Origin: Gammaproteobacteria bacterium
Lineage (GTDB): Bacteria > Pseudomonadota > Gammaproteobacteria > Cardiobacteriales > Wohlfahrtiimonadaceae
Reading direction: 5' to 3'
DNA: 6,707 nt
Assembly (NCBI GenBank): GCA_003864535.1
Contig: BHEQ01000113.1
Coordinates: forward strand, 1-6,707
Positions within the stretch are counted from its first letter, which is position 1. Each line of letters begins with the position of its first letter. Shown here piece after piece: positions 5,990 through 6,707 of this stretch. A program made the translations under genes and the position numbers. The notes under the pieces were generated by a model, which saw nothing but the letters and a program-made list of their open reading frames with translations, was not told the DNA's origin and did not search any database.

Positions 5990-6019
5990 TTGTAGGGCAC
6001 ATCTAGATGTGCTTTATAG
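5990..6019. repeat. REP-like palindrome, copy 2 (comEA-fimT gap)
   Basis: A perfect 16-base palindrome, GCACATCTAGATGTGC (5997-6012), is headed on the plus strand by GTAG (5992-5995), the tetranucleotide typical of REP elements mobilised by RAYT transposases. On the plus strand the stem extends outward through G-U pairs to 5990 and 6019. It aligns with copy 1 (2537-2570) across the core and the GGG and TTT flanks. It lies 46 bases upstream of fimT, and concentric outer arms surround it (AGCATAAAG 5966-5974 and CTTTATGCT 6033-6041). Confidence 0.65.
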
Positions 6020-6072
6020 AAGTCGCTCTATACTTTATGCTATGTATTTTATGAATAGAATATTTATTTAGA

Positions 6073-6372
6073 TTATTTTTTAGGGTCAGGATCTGGAGTT
6101 TCATTAAATATTAAATCAGGCTTAATATTTTCCAAGGTTTTTGCACCAATTCCAGAAATATTAAGCAGATCTTCAGGTTTAGAAAATTCTCCATTTTTTT
6201 CACGAAACAAAACGATTGCTGCAGCTTTTGCAGGACCTATCCCTCTTAGATTTTTGGTGATTTCAGCTGCAGTTGCTGTATTAATATTAATTGGCTCAGC
6301 TTTTAGTATATTGATAGATATGCTAAAAATAAGAATAAATGATACCGCAAATGCTTTAATAATATGATTCAT
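6073..6372 (-). CDS. comEA: ComEA-like secreted helix-hairpin-helix protein
   Basis: Small exported DNA-binding protein of the ComEA type; in transformable Gram-negatives ComEA binds incoming DNA in the periplasm and ratchets it through the outer membrane. The 99 residues have a signal peptide at 1-25 (MNHIIKAF, a hydrophobic stretch, then ILKA before EPININ), followed by the ComEA signature ININTATAAEI and two helix-hairpin-helix motifs, LRGIGPAKAAAIV 42-54 and ISGIGAKTLENI 72-83, with the linking FREKNGEFSKPEDL. The tail is acidic and Pro-rich. The ATG at 6372 is chosen because GGAGG stands eight bases upstream (6381-6385) and the signal peptide then starts normally. An in-frame ATG at 6468 would add 32 residues but has no ribosome site. 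Other secreted single-domain HhH proteins look alike, so a role in uptake rests on family and on the fimT neighbour. Confidence 0.88.
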   Translation of the reverse strand: MNHIIKAFAVSFILIFSISINILKAEPININTATAAEITKNLRGIGPAKAAAIVLFREKNGEFSKPEDLLNISGIGAKTLENIKPDLIFNETPDPDPKK

Positions 6373-6380
6373 ATCCGAAT

Positions 6381-6385
6381 CCTCC
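6381..6385 (-). promoter_or_regulatory. ribosome binding site fixing the comEA start
   Basis: GGAGG on the minus strand, eight bases before the ATG at 6372. It is the best ribosome site in this leader and lies inside the longer open frame starting at 6468, which argues strongly for the 99-residue product. Confidence 0.8.
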
Positions 6386-6488
6386 ATAATAGTTATTATA
6401 TATAGGCTATGTAAACATGCACTTACTAAGCTTAATATAAACAATGGTTTTATTTTCTTAATAATCATAAGGTATTACATAATCTAAC

Positions 6489-6511
6489 TTGATTGCTAAT
6501 TTTACAATCAA
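6489..6511. repeat. 7-bp inverted repeat at the expected comEA transcript start
   Basis: Perfect arms TTGATTG (6489-6495) and CAATCAA (6505-6511) are separated by nine bases, just downstream of the candidate comEA promoter. In the mRNA it would make a weak hairpin at the 5' end; as DNA it has the shape of a small operator. Confidence 0.35.
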
Positions 6512-6515
6512 CTCC

Positions 6516-6543
6516 TTTATAACATTAAAAAATTAATAATCAA
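6516..6543 (-). promoter_or_regulatory. candidate comEA promoter
   Basis: On the minus strand TTGATT (6538-6543) and TATAAA (6516-6521) are 16 bases apart, with an extended -10 TG in TGTTATAAA. The start point would be near 6509, giving a leader of about 137 bases ahead of the ATG at 6372. The 250-base gap to the upstream gene supports a separate promoter, though the DNA is very AT-rich. Confidence 0.4.
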
Positions 6544-6620
6544 TTTATATTAATTAATAATTACAAAAATGCATTGTTATTAACGTAACTTCTCAATAAC
6601 CAAAGGTAAAAATGATATTT

Positions 6621-6707
6621 TTACGTTGCTCTTTCTCTAATAATTTCAAAAAGTGGCGGAATTTTACCTGCTTTGGTGATTCGATCATAAATAAAGTCCC
6701 AAAAAGA
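6621..6707 (-). CDS. C-terminal 28 codons of an unrecognised gene (5' end outside window)
   Basis: The minus strand is open from the window edge to a TAA at 6621-6623. The 28 residues read SFWDFIYDRITKAGKIPP and then LFEIIRERAT. Base composition rises here relative to the very AT-rich spacer at 6469-6620, and the peptide looks like real protein (aromatic and charged, helix-like), so I take it as a gene end rather than chance. I do not recognise the family. It is transcribed in the same direction as comEA but is 248 bases away from it. Confidence 0.55.
   Translation of the reverse strand, partial: SFWDFIYDRITKAGKIPPLFEIIRERAT

Noticed and set aside
6373..6468. Longer ComEA starting at ATG 6468
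   Set aside because: No ribosome site there, while GGAGG precedes ATG 6372 and gives a normal signal peptide.

Overview
The window looks like chromosomal DNA from a low-GC (roughly 35-38% by eye) gammaproteobacterium. The HisH and CysS sequences, a FimT-type prepilin and a short ComEA-type protein fit that group. I cannot name the genus; low-GC lineages such as Francisellales, Cardiobacteriales or Orbales are possible, and this is inference only. No rRNA, tRNA, CRISPR array, transposase or phage gene was seen.

Layout. Positions 1-962 (+) hold the 3' three-fifths of an AbgT-family membrane transporter whose start lies before the window. It converges, with a 16-base gap, on a block in which every confident gene is on the minus strand. 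Read in transcription order (high to low coordinate), that block is: the last 28 codons of an unrecognised gene (6621-6707); comEA-like helix-hairpin-helix protein (6073-6372); FimT/GspH-like pseudopilin (5368-5943); a ThiD/PdxK-family kinase with the two cysteines of the Bacillus/Staphylococcus-type pyridoxal kinases (4182-4982); cysS (2641-4014); hisH (1829-2476); hisA (979-1713). Gaps between them are 115-385 bases, so this is a row of mostly separate units rather than one tight operon. hisH and hisA may be co-transcribed.

Functions. hisA and hisH supply two steps of histidine synthesis, but hisF, the obligate partner of HisH, is not next to them. cysS charges tRNA-Cys. The ThiD/PdxK protein phosphorylates a B6 or thiamin precursor. 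The comEA and fimT neighbours both point to DNA uptake (natural transformation) and type IV pilus function.

The most interesting non-coding signals are: (1) two copies of a REP-like palindrome (core GCACA-N6-TGTGC, preceded by GTAG or GAG), one upstream of hisH and one upstream of fimT, the second nested inside a further 9-bp inverted repeat; (2) five tandem 12-bp units built on TTTAAA in front of the pdxK/thiD start; (3) a FimT C-terminus with GEAR where DNA-binding FimT proteins are known for GRxR. I found no convincing entirely new system here; the window is mainly housekeeping genes plus two competence genes.
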